Shown piece after piece: positions 62,336 to 64,000 of a stretch of DNA of 64,000 nt. The notes below the pieces were generated by a model. That model made no database searches. It saw only the letters and a program-made list of their open reading frames with translations, and was not told where the DNA came from. Positions within the stretch are counted from its first letter, which is position 1. Each line of letters starts with the position of its first letter. Source of the DNA: Fischerella sp. PCC 9431. GTDB lineage: Bacteria > Cyanobacteriota > Cyanobacteriia > Cyanobacteriales > Nostocaceae. The translations under genes and the position numbers were made by a program. The DNA is taken from positions 1,063,151 to 1,127,150 of the forward strand of contig NZ_KE650771.1 in assembly GCF_000447295.1 (NCBI RefSeq), in the 5' to 3' direction.

Positions 62336-64000
62336 TGGAAGGCATTAATTAATAACAGCAGTTTTTCCAAAATTTAGGTTTTTTTTAATTAAAAAACCAG
62401 TAATCCTTGTGATTTTTAAACAATCTCAACTACATCTGTTAAATAGTTACGTATAACAGCGTTGGAGAATAATTCAGTTAAACCACAAATGATTTTGAAG
62501 TCACTCAAGCTCGCTAGTGCTTCGGAACTTCTTCTGTTGTTGGTTTGCAAAATAAATCTTGCGAGTGGGATGGAAATACAACAGATTGAATTGTTTATTT
62601 GATAATGGAATCGCAATTTCACCGCCCTTGAGTAAGATTATTTTTTTGTCATGGGAGTCTAAATTATCCCAGATTTGTGACTGTAAATAACGCAGATGTT
62701 TGAATAACATGACAAATACTGTCTGTAATCTTGTATTGTCATGAGGTAAGACCCCTGATAACCCTACTCCGATTAAATAACATAGCCATGACAGCACTAT
62801 CGTTGCAGCGAAGATATGCTAGCAACGAAGGAATAACACAATAAATTAGCTCTATTGAATAAAGCAAAAACTTATTTAAGTTTTGTCTTTATGGTACTGA
62901 ACTCTTAAGAAGTCACAACTAGGGAGAACTTTAATTAAATTATTGCCAAACACAGAGATCATGAATTAGGTGATGAGAGAATTCTGCTATCAACCTAATT
63001 GATGGTCACATAGTAACGATAGTTATTCAACCTGGCTTTTTAAGTTAATACGTTTCTGATGCAAAATCTCAAAAACGCTCTTCTCTATAAGCGAAGCTGA
63101 ATTTTATTTTTAAAATCGCACTTCAGTAATATTACCCACAATTTACATATAAGCAATCAGGGTTATAAAAAATTATTCAGTATTTTTTCTTATCTTTACA
63201 AATGGAAACTTATACGTATCAGAATATTTCCTGAAAAAATTAAATTAGCGTTAAATAAGATACTGCTCTATTTAATTAATTTAATATTAAACACAGACTA
63301 TGATTGGCCTGTCAAATACTTACTATGTCTTTGTCTGTAAAATATTTTAATTTAATTCTATAAAGTTAATATCATAAATTTTATTCAAGTTTTAGTATTT
63401 TAATTTACATTTTCCAATTTTACATAAATGCATACATTAGCTTTTTTTCTCTGAAAAGAATGTAAAAAAATATAATATTAACAATCCTCAGTACTGAATT
63501 ACGCATAAATAATAAAATGCAGACAATTATGAAACTGTCTACTTATATATACAAATATTCCTGTGTATTTCTCTGACAAGAGAAATGTATCTACAAAAAT
63601 TTGTGCTGTTTCGCAATCAAAAATAACTAATGGGATTTTGCAAAAGATATCTATAAAAATTTTTCTGTGAAAAAAATCTATCAATAATAGGCTGGGTTTC
63701 TCTATTTCAAAGCCTATCTATGAGAATAAGTATTAAGTCAGAGTAAGTTTATATCAAAAAACCTTGTCATTGACAAAAACAAAACTTCCACTCTTATCAA
63801 GCGTCTCGTGAGAAGGTTTTTTCAAATTAGAATTTCATGGGTTTTTCGCCCATAACAATATCATGAAAAATAGACTACAGATGCACACTGATGCACACCG
63901 ATGACCACAGATGGGCTATGAGTTTGCGACTAAGTTAATTCCCAATTCTTGATCGCTATTTTCAAGAGAGATTTGCAAATAGGTGTAGTCAATAAAAAAT
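62336..64000. other. AT-rich gene-free end of the window
   Basis: 1,665 bases, no convincing gene. A 98-codon frame on the minus strand at 62501-62797 starts with GTG and has no family signature or good ribosome site. An inverted repeat AAAAAACCTT/AAGGTTTTTT (63756-63765 and 63813-63822) with a 47-base interior, and GATGCACACTGATGCACACC direct repeats near 63880-63900, are the only structures. The upstream part should hold the envelope operon promoter. Confidence 0.5.
63756..63822. repeat. inverted repeat, possible terminator or small RNA
   Basis: Ten-base arms AAAAAACCTT and AAGGTTTTTT around a 47-base interior; the right arm ends in T6, so a plus-strand transcript could terminate here. No gene is visible before it in the window. 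Confidence 0.4.

Noticed and set aside
62501-62797. 98-codon minus-strand frame starting with GTG
   Set aside because: No family signature, no clear Shine-Dalgarno and no partner; it could be a degraded gene but the evidence is too weak.

Overview
The window is chromosomal DNA of a cyanobacterium, most likely a filamentous heterocyst-forming one (Nostocales, in the Calothrix/Tolypothrix/Scytonema range; genus is inference). Evidence: very frequent GCGATCGC (HIP1) octamers; cyanobacterial or plastid-lineage genes (psbX, ycf66, cp12, a cyAbrB regulator, DUF3177, a cphA-type phytochrome with its Rcp response regulator); and many short-tandem-repeat tracts of the kind known from Nostocales (GGGGATAGGGGA, CAAATGAC and GGACAAGG types). 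Most of the window is core metabolic and housekeeping sequence with long, repeat-rich spacers.

Layout. 1-7.5 kb: 3' end of recN, a methyltransferase, a CPBP protease, a cyAbrB regulator, an unusual 1.4 kb gene-free spacer, an sdhB-type iron-sulfur subunit, two PD40 lipoproteins and ycf66. 7.7-19 kb: psbX (only 39 codons), a type II NADH dehydrogenase, a YggT protein, accC, tRNA-Leu(GAG), an M16 peptidase, a KGG stress protein, DUF3177, cp12 and a FIST sensor. 19-36 kb: deoC, recO, an MFS transporter, a family 4 glycosyltransferase, a DRTGG/AAA_26 protein, a probable EbsA protein, an overlapping radical SAM-glycosyltransferase pair, an acidic TerB-like protein, an alpha/beta hydrolase, ppsA and a GT39 mannosyltransferase. 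36.8-45.8 kb: a phytochrome/response-regulator/hybrid-kinase cluster, trmB, a phosphodiesterase and acnB. 46-50.5 kb: an accessory island with a duplicated Rpn/DUF4351 gene, ten 21-bp tandem repeats, small inverted-repeat elements around a DUF559 endonuclease, and a broken TIR-GUN4 gene. 50.6-53.2 kb: a Nudix hydrolase, pgk and a universal stress protein. 53.4-62.3 kb: a four-gene minus-strand envelope operon (DUF11 protein, very large Ig-like/beta-barrel protein, beta-helix/OmpA protein, SdrD-like protein). 62.3-64 kb: AT-rich DNA with no convincing gene.

Two things stand out. The first is the envelope operon: four exported proteins that look like parts of one outer-membrane and cell-surface assembly, with no function I can name. 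The second is how deeply the repeats reach into genes. Repeat tracts lie in frame inside recO, ppsA and the large envelope protein. They supply or contain start codons of recO, the GT39 gene and a PD40 lipoprotein gene, and they contribute the 3' ends of sdhB, deoC, ppsA and the large envelope gene. Carbon-metabolism genes (sdhB, acnB, ppsA, pgk, cp12, deoC, accC) are spread as single units and not clustered in one operon.
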